A stretch of DNA of 64,000 nucleotides from Bifidobacterium tissieri (lineage in GTDB: Bacteria > Actinomycetota > Actinomycetes > Actinomycetales > Bifidobacteriaceae). The position numbers and the translations under genes were made by a program. The notes below the pieces were generated by a model that saw only the letters and a list, made by a program, of their open reading frames with translations, ran no database searches and had not been told where the DNA came from. The stretch lies in NCBI RefSeq assembly GCF_002259645.1, contig NZ_MWWV01000006.1, positions 1 to 64,000 on the forward strand, in the 5' to 3' direction. This document shows, in pieces, positions 51,966 through 63,235 of this stretch (its first letter is position 1; every line of letters starts with the position of its first letter).

Positions 51966-53066
51966 ATGTCTTCTGATCAGACACCGGAAATCCAGGCACC
52001 GGCACAGCCGGCTCCGACCACCACTCCGGAAGCGGCCACCGCTGCGGCTGCTGCCGCCGCTACCGCCGCTGCCGCTGCAGCCACCGCGGCGGCCACCGCA
52101 GCCGACGCGGCGAACAGTGCCGCCACCACAGCGGCCACCGCCAGCGCGGCAAGCAGCGCACCCCAGCCCGCCTCATCGCCACTGACCGCAGCTCCAAAAC
52201 TCGACCCGCTGTTCCCCGGTAACATCTTCGTCAGCACCGTACTCGACGCGCTCAACAGCAAGAAGACCATGACCGGTAATCTGGTGAGCAAGTACATGCA
52301 GCGCGCCATCATGGCAGGCCTGTTCGTCGGGATCTTCTTCACCGCGTTCTTCACGGTCTCCGCCACATTCGCCGCCGCCGGGCCCGGCATGGCTCTGGCC
52401 GGCAAGGTGCTGGGCGCATGCACGTTCGGATGGGCGCTCGTGCTCATCTACTACACGAATTCGGAACTGCTCACCTCGAACATGATGATCGTGTCGATCG
52501 GCGTCTACCATCATCGCATCGGCGCGCTGCGAAGCCTGTACATCCTCGGTCTGTGCCTGATCGGCAACCTGATCGGCGGATTCATCGTTGCGGTCCTCAT
52601 GCGCGGATCAACCATCATCAGCGGTGACATCTTCACGGTCATGTCCACCGCCGTCGCCACCAAGACCGGATATCTGACGCAGGGATTGCCCGGCATCATC
52701 GACCTGTTCGTCCGGGGCATCTTCTGCAACTTCTGCATCAACATCGCCATGCTCATGTGCTACAACGGCAAGCTTGTCAACGACTTCACCAAGTGCATCA
52801 TCATGATGGTCGCCGTGTTCGTGTTCGCCTACCTCGGATTTGAACACTCCGTGGCCGACTCCGTGCTGTTCCTCATCATGGGACTGTTCGGCGTGGGCGA
52901 TCCACTCATGGAGGTCGCCACAATCATCGTTGTGATACTCGGCAACTTCGTGGGCGGCGGTCTGCTCATCGGCATCAACTTCGCCGTGATGAACGACCAG
53001 CACCACCACGGTCATGGTCATGGCTTCGGTCATGGTCACGATCTGCACAACATCGGACGCCGCTGA
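51966..53066 (+). CDS. Formate/nitrite family channel with low-complexity N-terminus
   Basis: 366 residues. After a 75-residue Ala/Thr-rich region the FNT domain begins (KKTMTGNLVSKYMQRAIMAGLFVG in part), with six membrane helices, the slit-loop region NSELLTSNMM and IFCNFCINIAML. It probably carries formate, an end product of bifid-shunt fermentation. The C-terminus is His/Gly-rich (HHHGHGHGFGHGHD). Both extensions are unusual for the family. ATG 51966 follows GATAGAGAG; an in-frame ATG at 51945 is possible. Confidence 0.88.
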   Translation: MSSDQTPEIQAPAQPAPTTTPEAATAAAAAAATAAAAAATAAATAADAANSAATTAATASAASSAPQPASSPLTAAPKLDPLFPGNIFVSTVLDALNSKKTMTGNLVSKYMQRAIMAGLFVGIFFTAFFTVSATFAAAGPGMALAGKVLGACTFGWALVLIYYTNSELLTSNMMIVSIGVYHHRIGALRSLYILGLCLIGNLIGGFIVAVLMRGSTIISGDIFTVMSTAVATKTGYLTQGLPGIIDLFVRGIFCNFCINIAMLMCYNGKLVNDFTKCIIMMVAVFVFAYLGFEHSVADSVLFLIMGLFGVGDPLMEVATIIVVILGNFVGGGLLIGINFAVMNDQHHHGHGHGFGHGHDLHNIGRR

Positions 53067-53126
53067 GCCAGACCGTCACCCATGTGGAAGACCACGGTTC
53101 GTTGTTTTCCACGTCGATCGAATAAC

Positions 53127-53184
53127 GAACGGCCCTTTTCCAAGACCGCGTACCGCCTACGCGTATCACGGAAAAGGGCCGTTC
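53127..53184. terminator. Bidirectional terminator between focA-like gene and hrpA
   Basis: GAACGGCCCTTTTCC (53127-53141) and GGAAAAGGGCCGTTC (53170-53184), perfect 15 bp, with a small inner GCGTA/TACGC stem. Confidence 0.8.
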
Positions 53185-53232
53185 TCATACCCGTGCCGAG
53201 CATCCGACGCCGACGGACCAACCGTTACCGCA

Positions 53233-56200
53233 CTACTGCAGCACCTTGGTGATGCGCTTGAGACTCACCGGTTTGGGCGTGCCAAGCTCCTGCGCCCACA
53301 GGGACACATAAAACTCCTCAAGCATCCAGCGCGCATCGGTGGCCTTGCCCATCATCTCGTCATGACGGGGGCCGGCCGGCTGCTTACGCGCCTTGTCCAG
53401 CGCCTTGTCCACCAGCTGTTTCGCCTCGTCGGCCTGCCACGCCCAGTTCACATCACGCGACTTGTCTACCTTCGCCTTGTCCAGACGCAACAGATCCGCA
53501 TGCAGATACCGTTCCATGGAACGCAACGCGTCCGGCGGCACACTGCCGATGAATCCCGGACACACCAGCGTGGCGATATGCTCGCGAATCGACTGCAGCA
53601 CGGACAGCAACGGCAATGACGCCGGGCCCGACACCGCCTTGTCCACTTCGGCGTACCGACGCAGAATCGCGATCACATCGCGGGCCACCTGATAGACCGT
53701 ATCCTCATACACCTGCATCACATCGCTCACCGCATCCGCCAGCTGCGCATCATCACGGACCGATCCCACATTCGGCAGCAGCCGTTTGACGGCGGCCAAC
53801 TGCAGATCCTCCACAAGATCAGCCGTGGACGAATACGGGGCGGACGCCAGCATCAACGACTCAGAGCCCAGCCAACGCGAGGACACACGCTCGGACGGCA
53901 GTCGCAACGCATCCAGCGCCGCGCTCCACAGCATCGACGACCGTGACACCGTGGTCGCACCCGCCTTGTGCAGCAGATTCGCCGACTGCACCACCTTGCC
54001 CTGATCGGCCGCGGCAGTGGCCTGCTTTCTCACCGTGGCGCGCGCCGACTCCGCGGCCTCGGCCGCGAACCGCTGCTGCAGCTCCAGCAACGACTTGCCG
54101 GTGGCGATCACCTGCATGCGCTGCGAACGTCCGCGGCGTCCATGGCCGCCACGCCCACGACGATCCGGCACCGGCTTCTCCACGGCGAACGTCATCTTCA
54201 GATGCTTCGGCAGACGCTCCCACTGCTCGTCACCGAACACCTCGGGATGCAGCTGCGCGCCCACCACATGAATCGCCGCCTGCGTGAACACGTGTGCGAA
54301 GTCAGGCCATGCCGCCACGCCGGTCGTCTCATCCACCGGAGCGGGGGAGGGATGACCCTGTTCGCCGGAACCCGGCAGCGCATCATACCGATCGTCGATC
54401 CACGCGCGGATCGCACGAGCCGTATCCGGAGCCGGCACGAACTGCACGCGCAACGCCTTGGGCAGCGACTTGATCGTCGTGACGATCAGCTCATCCAACA
54501 GACCCGGCACGGTCCACGTGAACTGTTCCGGACTGATGCGCGACAGGAACTTCAACGGCACATGCACGGTCACGCCGTCATTGTCCGCGTTCGGATCATA
54601 CACATACGTGAGCTTCAGATCGATCGGCGTGCCATCCGAGCCGAGCGTATGCCAGCGATCCGGATAATCATCCAGACTCACCTCCTCGGCGGTCTGCAGA
54701 CGCTCCACCTTCGACGGATCGAAATCCAGCAGCGTCGGATCCTCATCATGATGATGACGCCACCACGACCCCAGCTTCGCCATCGACGTGATATCCGCAG
54801 GCAGACGGGCATCATAGAAATCAACCAGATCCTCATCCGTCACACGATCCGCCATATGGCGGGTACGACTCGACTCCTCGTCGGCGGCCTCCAGAACATC
54901 ACGATTGTTGTCGATGAAATCGTCATACGGGAAGCGCTGCTGCACGTCACCGCCCACCAGACCCTCACGGATCAGGAAACCACGCGCCTCCACCGGATTG
55001 ATCGACCCCCACAGCACCGTACGATCCTGCACGATCGGCAGGCCATACAGCAGCACCTTCGCGCTCGCCACCGCGGCGCCCTTCGACGCCGACCAGTGCG
55101 GTTCGGCATACGTGGTACGCGTCAGATTGCCAGCCAGCGGCTCCGCCCACGCCGGATCGATCGCTGCGGACGACCGCGCCCACAGACGTGACGTCTCCAC
55201 CAATTCGGCCGCCATCACCCACTGGGGCGTCGACTTCGCCACCGCGGACGCGGGGAACAGCGCGAACCGGGTGCCACGCGAACCGAGATACTCGTTCCGC
55301 GACTGCTTCTGCGCACGCTTCATGGCCTTCGCACGAGCCGCACCATGCAAGCCGGCGAAATCCGACGCCTTCGGCTCACGGATCTGCTGCATTCCGATAC
55401 TCGACAACAGGCCCGACAGCATGGCCTTATGAATGCCATCCGCATCCCACGAACAATTCAGCGAATGCGCCGCCTGCTGGTTGATCGGCAGCTGCCGTAC
55501 CTCCAGCGGAGGACGCGACGACGGCTGCGGTTCACCCACATTAAACTTGAACTCGCGGCACATCTGCTCAAGCTGACGATACAGATCCTTCCACTGACGC
55601 ATACGCGGGAAGCTCATGAACTCGGTCTTGCACAGTCGGCGCAACGCCGAATTCGACGGATCACCCTCCGCCTGGAAGAACCGATCCCAGATGTTCAGCG
55701 CCGTCAGAAAATCACTCGACGGATCCGCATACCGGTTATGAACGCGGTCCGCGTCCTCCCGCTTGTCCTCCGGGCGCTCACGCGGGTCCTGAAGGCTCAG
55801 GAACGCCACCACCACCAGAATCGCGGCCAGCGTGTTCGGCGTATCATTCGACGCCTGCACCACCATGCGCGCCAGACGCACATCGATCGGCAACCGCGCC
55901 AGCTGACGGCCGATGCGGGTAAGACGCGCATCGCCCTGCTTGCGGGAGATGGCCCGCAGTTCCACCAGATCATTGAAGCCATTGGCCACCGACTTGGTAT
56001 CCGGCGGATCGATGAACCCGAAGTTCGTCACATCCGATGCGGTATGCGCCACGCCCACCGACAGCATGTGCAACACCACTGACGCCAACGCCGTACGGAG
56101 GATCTCCGGCTCGGTGAACCGGGGACGCGTCTCATAATCCGTTCGCTCATACAGACGAATGGCAATGCCATCCGCGATACGACCGCATCGACCGGCACGC

Positions 56201-57294
56201 TGGTCCGCGCTCGCCTGGCTGATCGGCTCGATCGGCAGACGCTGCACCTTCGCAGCCTTCGAATACCGGGAGATACGCGCCATACCCGGGTCCACCACAT
56301 AGCGGATACCCGGCACCGTCAACGACGTCTCAGCCACGTTCGTCGCCAGCACAATGCGCTGATGGGCATGGGCCTCGAACACGCGATGCTGCTCCTTCGA
56401 CGACAGCCTGGCGAACAACGGCAGGATCTCGATCGCATCCGGTCGGCGCATATCAACCGCACGCTGGCCGAAATGACGACGCAACGCCGTCTCGAACTCA
56501 TGGATGTCGCGCTCGCCCGCGGCAAACACCAGAATGTCACGAGGGCCACGCTCATGCGAGGAATGAATCACCAGCTCGGCGCAGGCGCGGGCCACCGCCG
56601 TGGGCATATCCATATCCGCATCATCGGACTCCTCGCCGGGCAGCACATCCTCGAATCCAGGCACATGACGCATCAATGCGGGAGCCGAACCCAGCGGCTC
56701 GTACACGATCTGCACCGGATACGTGCGGCCCGACACCTCGATCACCGGCACATCTGTATGCAGCACCTTCGCAAAATGCTCCTGGAACTTCACCGAGTCG
56801 ATGGTCGCCGACGTGATGATCAGCTTCAGATCACGACGTTTCGGCAACAACGCCGTCAGATAGCCAAGGAGAAAGTCGATGTTCAGACTGCGCTCATGCG
56901 CCTCATCGATGATGATCGTATCGTAGGCCGACAGCTTCGGATCCCGCTGGATCTGCGCCAGCAGAATACCATCGGTCACCACGCGCAACCGGGTCTTCGG
57001 CGAGGACTCATCCGTGAACCGCACCTGAAAGCCGACCTCGTCGCCCAGACGCACCTGCATCTCCGACGCGATGCGCTCGGCCACGGTACGCGCGGCGATA
57101 CGCCTCGGCTGCGTGTGCACGATCTGATGGCCATGACTGCCCCGGCCCATTTCCAGCAGTATCTTCGGCAACTGCGTGGTCTTGCCCGAACCCGTCTGAC
57201 CGGAGACGATAACCACCTGATGGCAACGAACCGCCTCGGCGATCTCGTCCTTCGCGGCACTGACCGGCAGTTCGGCTGGATATTCGAATTTCAC
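53233..57294 (-). CDS. hrpA: ATP-dependent RNA helicase HrpA (DEAH box)
   Basis: 1353 residues. Superfamily 2 helicase. Walker A GQTGSGKTTQ at 32-41, TQPRRIAART, DEAH at 130-133, ITSATI, VLATNVAETSLTVPGI and QRAGRCGR are all present, followed by winged-helix/ratchet domains, an OB fold, and the long C-terminal DUF3418 extension typical of HrpA. Thought to act in mRNA or ribosome processing. Transcribed with the downstream-reading methyltransferase gene upstream of it (57351-57974) in the same direction. Confidence 0.95.
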   Translation of the reverse strand: MKFEYPAELPVSAAKDEIAEAVRCHQVVIVSGQTGSGKTTQLPKILLEMGRGSHGHQIVHTQPRRIAARTVAERIASEMQVRLGDEVGFQVRFTDESSPKTRLRVVTDGILLAQIQRDPKLSAYDTIIIDEAHERSLNIDFLLGYLTALLPKRRDLKLIITSATIDSVKFQEHFAKVLHTDVPVIEVSGRTYPVQIVYEPLGSAPALMRHVPGFEDVLPGEESDDADMDMPTAVARACAELVIHSSHERGPRDILVFAAGERDIHEFETALRRHFGQRAVDMRRPDAIEILPLFARLSSKEQHRVFEAHAHQRIVLATNVAETSLTVPGIRYVVDPGMARISRYSKAAKVQRLPIEPISQASADQRAGRCGRIADGIAIRLYERTDYETRPRFTEPEILRTALASVVLHMLSVGVAHTASDVTNFGFIDPPDTKSVANGFNDLVELRAISRKQGDARLTRIGRQLARLPIDVRLARMVVQASNDTPNTLAAILVVVAFLSLQDPRERPEDKREDADRVHNRYADPSSDFLTALNIWDRFFQAEGDPSNSALRRLCKTEFMSFPRMRQWKDLYRQLEQMCREFKFNVGEPQPSSRPPLEVRQLPINQQAAHSLNCSWDADGIHKAMLSGLLSSIGMQQIREPKASDFAGLHGAARAKAMKRAQKQSRNEYLGSRGTRFALFPASAVAKSTPQWVMAAELVETSRLWARSSAAIDPAWAEPLAGNLTRTTYAEPHWSASKGAAVASAKVLLYGLPIVQDRTVLWGSINPVEARGFLIREGLVGGDVQQRFPYDDFIDNNRDVLEAADEESSRTRHMADRVTDEDLVDFYDARLPADITSMAKLGSWWRHHHDEDPTLLDFDPSKVERLQTAEEVSLDDYPDRWHTLGSDGTPIDLKLTYVYDPNADNDGVTVHVPLKFLSRISPEQFTWTVPGLLDELIVTTIKSLPKALRVQFVPAPDTARAIRAWIDDRYDALPGSGEQGHPSPAPVDETTGVAAWPDFAHVFTQAAIHVVGAQLHPEVFGDEQWERLPKHLKMTFAVEKPVPDRRGRGGHGRRGRSQRMQVIATGKSLLELQQRFAAEAAESARATVRKQATAAADQGKVVQSANLLHKAGATTVSRSSMLWSAALDALRLPSERVSSRWLGSESLMLASAPYSSTADLVEDLQLAAVKRLLPNVGSVRDDAQLADAVSDVMQVYEDTVYQVARDVIAILRRYAEVDKAVSGPASLPLLSVLQSIREHIATLVCPGFIGSVPPDALRSMERYLHADLLRLDKAKVDKSRDVNWAWQADEAKQLVDKALDKARKQPAGPRHDEMMGKATDARWMLEEFYVSLWAQELGTPKPVSLKRITKVLQ

Positions 57295-57350
57295 TTGACC
57301 CTATTCCCTTATCAATCCCTTATTCAAGTAACCACGACATTCCGCAGCGT

Positions 57351-57974
57351 CTACGCGCGCAGCACCTCGATGACACGATATCCCTTGGAGGATGCGTATT
57401 TGCCCACAGTGAACCCATCGCCCAACTGATCGGCCAGCCACGGGATCAACGAATCCGAACCCAGATTGCGCTGCACCACCAGATACGCCTCGCCGCCATG
57501 ATTCAGCCGAGGCAGATACGTCATCAGCAGCTCATGCAGTGCCTCCTTGCCGATACGGATCGGGGGATTCGACCAGATCACATCGAAACCGGCATCGGAC
57601 GGAAACTCCTCCGCAAACGCATCCGGCGTCACCGCATGCACGTTCTCGCATCCATTGCGCTTCGCATTGCCCGCGGTCAACTCCAGCGCGCGCTCATTCA
57701 CATCGACAGCCCACACCGTGGATTCAGGCGACTCCAAAGCCAGAGACAAAGTAATTGGACCCCAGCCGCAACCCAGATCCAGAAACACGCCATGCTCCGG
57801 CGGCTCCGGTGCATGCCTGAGCAGCACCGACGTGCCCAGATCCAAACGGGAACCGGAAAACACGCCATGACTCGTCTCCACAACGACCTCGCGTCCACGA
57901 AGCGTCACCTGCAATTCACGACGAACATCCTGCGACGACGGCGTCGAGGAAAAATACTGCTCATTATCTGCCAT
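57351..57974 (-). CDS. Class I methyltransferase, RsmC-like (16S rRNA m2G type)
   Basis: 207 residues from ATG 57974, which has AAGGAG 10 nt upstream (the frame is open 17 codons further). Motifs: VFLDLGCGWGPITLSLAL for SAM binding, VDVNERALELTAGNAKRNG, and the substrate-base motif NPPIR in VIWSNPPIRIG, characteristic of N2-guanine/N6-adenine methyltransferases of the RsmC group. It is the single-domain form. Upstream of hrpA with a 56-nt gap, probably one transcript; divergent from hflX. Confidence 0.87.
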   Translation of the reverse strand: MADNEQYFSSTPSSQDVRRELQVTLRGREVVVETSHGVFSGSRLDLGTSVLLRHAPEPPEHGVFLDLGCGWGPITLSLALESPESTVWAVDVNERALELTAGNAKRNGCENVHAVTPDAFAEEFPSDAGFDVIWSNPPIRIGKEALHELLMTYLPRLNHGGEAYLVVQRNLGSDSLIPWLADQLGDGFTVGKYASSKGYRVIEVLRA

Positions 57975-58163
57975 GCCACTTACTCCTTGATTGCTTCCTG
58001 CCTGCGTCCACGGCCGCGGACCCATCCGTATCGATCACGCCGACAATTGCCCGCATCGACTGTTCGGCGACTGTTCGGCGACTGTCCGGTCGCACCAACG
58101 CCCCATGTCTTCTCACATGATGATAATAAGAAGCCGGAATAGAGCGTACAACGAGAGGTGCCA

Positions 58164-59723
58164 GTGGCCAACAGCGAAATAAACGGCAGAGAACAGCAAA
58201 CGGAATACCACGATCAGGGGGAGGTCGCGGAACGATTCGCCGGGACGGCCATGGCGGATCGATCGACGGCAGGCACGCCGGATGTGCTGGCCGAACATTC
58301 CGAAGTACTGCAGGACACGACTAGGGACGCGTTCGGGCCGGGCAGTGAGGAATGGGCGGAACGCGAATCCCGCAATCAGCTCAAACACGTGGTCGGACTC
58401 GGCGAACTGCAGGACGTTACCGAAGTCGAATACCGACAGGTGCGTCTTGAACGCGTCGTACTCGTCGGCGTATGGTCCAGTCTGGAAACCACGCAGGCCA
58501 AAGCCGAGGAATCCCTGCGAGAGCTTGCCGCGCTCGCCGAAACCGCCGGCGCGCAGGTGATGGATGGCCTGCTGCAGCACAGATTGCGTCCCGATTCCGC
58601 CACCTATGTGGGCTCCGGCAAGGCCAAGGAGATCGCCGGCATCGTCGCCCAGCTCGACGCCGACACCATCGTTGTCGACGCCGATCTGCCGCCATCGCAG
58701 CGACGTGGCCTTGAGGACGTGGCCAAGGTGAAAGTGGTCGATCGCACCGCCGTGATTCTCGACATCTTCGCCCAGCACGCTACCAGCCGTGAAGGCAAGG
58801 CGCAGGTGGAGCTCGCCCAGCTTGAATACATGCTGCCCCGACTGCGCGGCTGGGGTGGATCGTTGTCCCGACAGGCCGGTGGACAGGCCGCCGGCCAGGC
58901 AGGCGGCATCGGCTCCCGAGGCCCCGGCGAAACCCAGATCGAAATGGACCGTCGCGTGATCCGTACGCGCATGGCCCGACTTCGGCGGCAGATCGCCCAG
59001 ATGGCACCAGCCCGTGAGGTCAAGCGCGGCTCCCGGCGTCGTCACGAACTCCCGTCCGTGGCAGTGGTCGGCTACACCAACGCCGGCAAATCCTCGCTGA
59101 CCAACCGTCTTACCGGATCTGCCGAGCTGGTCGAGAACGCACTGTTCGCCACCCTTGACACTGCGGTCCGTCGTGCCCGCTCGGTCAATGGCCGCCACTA
59201 TACGTTCGTCGACACTGTCGGATTCGTCCGCCGTCTGCCCACGCAGCTTATCGAGGCGTTCAAATCCACGCTGGAAGAAGTGGGGGAGTCCGACGTCATC
59301 CTCCACGTCGTCGACGGATCCCATCCCGATCCCTTCTCCCAGATCGACGCCGTCAACGACGTTCTCGCCGACATTCCCGGTGCCGAGGATATTCCCCGTA
59401 TTCTCGCGTTCAACAAGATCGACATGATCGACGATGTGGCCCGCGAACGTCTGCGCCAGCTCGAGCCCACCGCGTATCTCGTCTCAGCGGCCACCGGAGA
59501 AGGAGTCGACGCCCTCCGCGACGCCGTCGAGGCGCTTCTCCCCGTCCCCGACGTTCACGTCAGCGCACTGCTTCCCTACGATGCCGGTTCGCTCGTCTCC
59601 GAAGTCCGCGAACGCGGTATGGTCGACCATATCGACTACCGGCCCGACGGCGTATACGTCGAGGCCGATGTCGACAGGCGGCTCGCCTCCCGCATCGTGG
59701 ATCGTGCCATCGACGACGAGTGA
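58164..59723 (+). CDS. hflX: Ribosome-associated GTPase HflX
   Basis: 519 residues from GTG 58164 (GTG 58158 also possible; GAGAGG spacing favours 58164). HflX splits stalled ribosomes. After a polar 75-residue N-terminal extension come the HflX domain ([20 protein letters not shown] in part, [14 protein letters not shown]), the Gly-rich linker [18 protein letters not shown], and the G domain with [22 protein letters not shown] and NKIDM. Divergent from the RsmC-like gene. Confidence 0.93.
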   Translation: MANSEINGREQQTEYHDQGEVAERFAGTAMADRSTAGTPDVLAEHSEVLQDTTRDAFGPGSEEWAERESRNQLKHVVGLGELQDVTEVEYRQVRLERVVLVGVWSSLETTQAKAEESLRELAALAETAGAQVMDGLLQHRLRPDSATYVGSGKAKEIAGIVAQLDADTIVVDADLPPSQRRGLEDVAKVKVVDRTAVILDIFAQHATSREGKAQVELAQLEYMLPRLRGWGGSLSRQAGGQAAGQAGGIGSRGPGETQIEMDRRVIRTRMARLRRQIAQMAPAREVKRGSRRRHELPSVAVVGYTNAGKSSLTNRLTGSAELVENALFATLDTAVRRARSVNGRHYTFVDTVGFVRRLPTQLIEAFKSTLEEVGESDVILHVVDGSHPDPFSQIDAVNDVLADIPGAEDIPRILAFNKIDMIDDVARERLRQLEPTAYLVSAATGEGVDALRDAVEALLPVPDVHVSALLPYDAGSLVSEVRERGMVDHIDYRPDGVYVEADVDRRLASRIVDRAIDDE

Positions 59724-59874
59724 AGTGACGACGAGTGATGTTCCCAGTCCTGTTCGCGAGCAATTCCCGCCCCGACTCCCGATGTTGCAATCCCGCGCAT
59801 GTTCGCGCTAACGGCATGATGTCGCGGCTTCGGGATTTGCGGGCATAACCGTGGCAACAATAGTCAGATGGTGA

Positions 59875-60906
<1,032 letters not shown>

Positions 60907-60907
60907 T

Positions 60908-61012
60908 AAAAAACCGCCCCACGGAGTGTCATCTTCGTTGCAGAGAACTTGACGTACCTTTGTACGCCTGCGTTCTCTGCGTCTTGATGACACACTCGTG
61001 GGGCGGTTTTTT
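60908..61012. terminator. Strong bidirectional terminator after ldh (105 nt stem-loop)
   Basis: AAAAAACCGCCCCACG... at 60908 pairs with ...CGTGGGGCGGTTTTTT ending 61012; inner arms AGTGTCATC/GATGACAC and GCAGAGAAC/GTTCTCTGC extend the stem. It has A- and T-tracts at the two ends, so it works in both directions. Confidence 0.85.
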
Positions 61013-61217
61013 ATGTGATCCGTCCCTATGGAGTGTCGTCTGTGTTGCGGAGGATCTGACGTACCTTTGTATGCGTTCTCTGCGTCTTGATGACACACTC
61101 GTGGGGCGGTTTTGTGGTTGAGGTCCCACGGGGTGTCATCTTCGTTGCAGAGAATGTAACGTTTGTACGTTTTTTTCGATTCCTGCGTTGGGTGGCACTC
61201 GCGTGGGGCGGATTGTT
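60908..61217. repeat. Three tandem copies of a long stem-loop
   Basis: Copy 1 (60908-61012), copy 2 (about 61017-61114) and copy 3 (about 61121-61217) share the GAGTGTC, TTGCAGAGAA, GACGTACCTTTGTA and CGTGGGGCGG blocks. Copy 2 and 3 have decayed left arms. They fill the space between ldh and lexA. Confidence 0.85.
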
Positions 61218-61242
61218 ATGTGTGGTATGGCCTCGCAAGGTG

Positions 61243-61974
61243 TTAGATCTTGCGGAGGACTGTAACCACCTTACCCATGACCGTGGCGTTGGTGCCGTCA
61301 ATGGGCGTGTATGCAGGATTATGCGGAATCAGCCAGATGTGGCCCTTGTCCTTGCGGAACGTCTTCACCGTGGCCTCTCCATCAAGCAGGGCGGCAACGA
61401 TATCACCGTTCTCTGCCGTATGCTGTGAACGCACCACTACGAAATCCCCATCGCAGATGGCGGCATCCACCATGGAATCGCCATGGACCTCCAGCATGAA
61501 CAGATTGCCATCTCCAGTCAAGCGCTTCGGCAGACGCATCACATCTTCAACATGCTGTTCGGCGGTAATGGGCACGCCGGCCGCTATACGTCCCACCAGC
61601 GGCACATCGCGGGACTGGGCAAGGGATTCCTCCCGCTCCTCAATGGCCTCCTGACTCGGGAAACGAACGATTGCTGATCCGTTCGGAGTTCGTTCGATCG
61701 TATCGCCATCCCAATCAGCCAGCAGCTCGATGGCACGACCCTTGTTCGCATTGATGCGAATATAGCCTTTTGACTCAAGGGCGTGAAGCTGGTGCTTCAC
61801 TGACGAAGGGCTCTTCAGTCCAACGCTTTCGCCGATTTCACGAAACGAAGGGGCGAAACCCTTCTGAAGAATATGCTCGCGAATCGCCTCCAGCACACGT
61901 CGTTGCCTGTCGGTGAGATCCTCCCCGCCGAATACGGGACCGCCATCTTCCGGCGAAAAGGGTATGGTACGCAC
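61243..61974 (-). CDS. lexA: SOS repressor LexA
   Basis: 243 residues. N-terminal winged HTH (LTDRQRRVLEAIREHI, SFREIGESVGLKSPSSVKHQL), and a C-terminal S24 protease domain with the self-cleavage site Ala132-Gly133 (GRIAAGV), Ser167 in HGDSMVD and Lys204 in ATVKTF. RecA-stimulated autocleavage releases SOS genes. It starts with GTG 61974 after AAAGGAG. Divergent from the LysM gene across a region with LexA boxes, implying autoregulation. Confidence 0.97.
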   Translation of the reverse strand: MRTIPFSPEDGGPVFGGEDLTDRQRRVLEAIREHILQKGFAPSFREIGESVGLKSPSSVKHQLHALESKGYIRINANKGRAIELLADWDGDTIERTPNGSAIVRFPSQEAIEEREESLAQSRDVPLVGRIAAGVPITAEQHVEDVMRLPKRLTGDGNLFMLEVHGDSMVDAAICDGDFVVVRSQHTAENGDIVAALLDGEATVKTFRKDKGHIWLIPHNPAYTPIDGTNATVMGKVVTVLRKI

Positions 61975-62025
61975 GTCGGACTCCTTTCAGTTGGTTCAAC
62001 TGTACATCGAAATGTTCGAAATGCA

Positions 62026-62037
62026 AAACAGATGTTC
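62026..62037. promoter_or_regulatory. Probable LexA box (lexA side)
   Basis: AAACAGATGTTC differs at one position from the actinobacterial/Firmicute GAAC-N4-GTTC core. It is 52 nt from the lexA GTG. A related TCGAAATGTTCGA lies just to its left. Confidence 0.5.
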
Positions 62038-62093
62038 TATGTCCGCTTGCATCGGTCGTACACATGTGGCACAATTGCAACTAACGTTCGATA

Positions 62094-62105
62094 GAACGTG
62101 TGTTC
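62094..62105. promoter_or_regulatory. LexA (SOS) box upstream of the LysM gene
   Basis: GAACGTGTGTTC is an exact GAAC-N4-GTTC match, 14 nt before the ATG of the LysM protein, so repression by LexA would be direct. Confidence 0.75.
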
Positions 62106-62119
62106 GAGAAAGGTGTGTC

Positions 62120-62536
62120 ATGACGGATATGCATTTCACATTGGAGGCAAAGGGCCCGAATTCCAAGGCTTTGAGACGTCGGATGTCGCAGAAGGCGATA
62201 ATGTCTTCGGTTGCGACGAATGTTCGATCGACCGCTGGTGATGTTCGATCGATCATGGCTTCCTGGGCACGCGTGGTGGTTGGCGTGCTGGCCATTGTCA
62301 TATGCTGCCTGATGGTTTTGGCGCTGAACGGGCCGAGCAATGCGGACTCCAACGCCGAACCCATGGAAGTCACCAGCTATACCGTGGCTCCGGGAGATAC
62401 CTTGTGGTCCTACGCCGAGCGGATCACGCCGAGAGGTGGGGATGTAAGCGAGACGGTGGATGAACTGAAACGGATCAATCATCTTGATACGTCGTCGCTG
62501 CGGGTGGGGCAGCGCATTGTGGTTCCGGTGCGATGA
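62120..62536 (+). CDS. SOS-type LysM membrane protein (YneA/Rv2719c-like division inhibitor)
   Basis: 138 residues. A basic cytoplasmic N-terminus, one membrane helix (residues 50-69, [20 protein letters not shown] in part), and an extracytoplasmic LysM domain (87-136: [16 protein letters not shown] ... [11 protein letters not shown]). Location divergent from lexA and the perfect SOS box match the DNA-damage-induced division regulators YneA (Bacillus), Rv2719c/ChiZ (Mycobacterium) and DivS (Corynebacterium). A function in halting septation during SOS is inferred. ATG 62120 follows GAAAGG. Confidence 0.85.
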   Translation: MTDMHFTLEAKGPNSKALRRRMSQKAIMSSVATNVRSTAGDVRSIMASWARVVVGVLAIVICCLMVLALNGPSNADSNAEPMEVTSYTVAPGDTLWSYAERITPRGGDVSETVDELKRINHLDTSSLRVGQRIVVPVR

Positions 62537-62663
62537 CATGTCCTGCAACGATGAGGCGTCCATAGCGGCGGTAGCCGTCCGTAATGAGGACACGCAGTTC
62601 GATTTCGTCGATGGTTTGTGCAAGACACGCGGGTGGTGCGCCCCAACGTTTACTCTTGATGGT

Positions 62664-63137
62664 ATGCATTGTCCTTTCTGTAAGAACCCGGATACCAAGG
62701 TCGTCGATACCCGTGTGGGGGAGGATGGCTACTCCATTCGACGTCGACGCGAATGCCCGAAATGTTCGCGTCGCTTTACCACAGTGGAAACAGCCACATT
62801 GATGGTGATCAAACGATCGGGGAACGTTGAACCGTTCAACCGTGACAAGGTGATCACCGGAGTGCGCAAGGCGTGCCAGGGGCGGCCCATCAAGGAAGAG
62901 GATCTCAAGCAGCTGGGCCAGAGAGTCGAAGAGGATCTTCGCGCCCGCGGACTTGCTCAGGTGCCTTCCGATGAAGTCGGCCGGGCGATACTCGGCCCGT
63001 TGCGTGATCTGGATGAAGTCGCTTACATGCGTTTTGCAAGCGTGTATCAGGAATTCAACAATCTCGAAGATTTCGAACGAGCAATCAAGGAACTGCGCGA
63101 TCAGGAATCGAAGGAAGGGAACGAGTCCCACGACTGA
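62664..63137 (+). CDS. nrdR: Transcriptional repressor NrdR
   Basis: 157 residues. Zinc ribbon with Cys3, Cys6, Cys31, Cys34 ([32 protein letters not shown]), then an ATP-cone domain ([20 protein letters not shown]). It senses ATP/dATP and represses ribonucleotide reductase genes. ATG 62664 gives the conserved N-terminus; TACTCT at 62651-62656 lies 7 nt upstream with no ribosome site, suggesting a leaderless mRNA. The lexA-LysM-nrdR order is typical of actinobacteria. Confidence 0.95.
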   Translation: MHCPFCKNPDTKVVDTRVGEDGYSIRRRRECPKCSRRFTTVETATLMVIKRSGNVEPFNRDKVITGVRKACQGRPIKEEDLKQLGQRVEEDLRARGLAQVPSDEVGRAILGPLRDLDEVAYMRFASVYQEFNNLEDFERAIKELRDQESKEGNESHD

Positions 63138-63235
63138 ATGAGGAACCGACAGATCGGTTGGCTGATATGGAATGAGCTTCACCGTGAAGCCTATAGTTCG
63201 TGAAAGTTCCGTTATCGCGATACGTGTAGATATAC

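Noticed and set aside
60908-61217. Possible CRISPR array or tRNA cluster after ldh
   Set aside because: The units are diverged hairpins without unique spacers and do not fold as tRNA.
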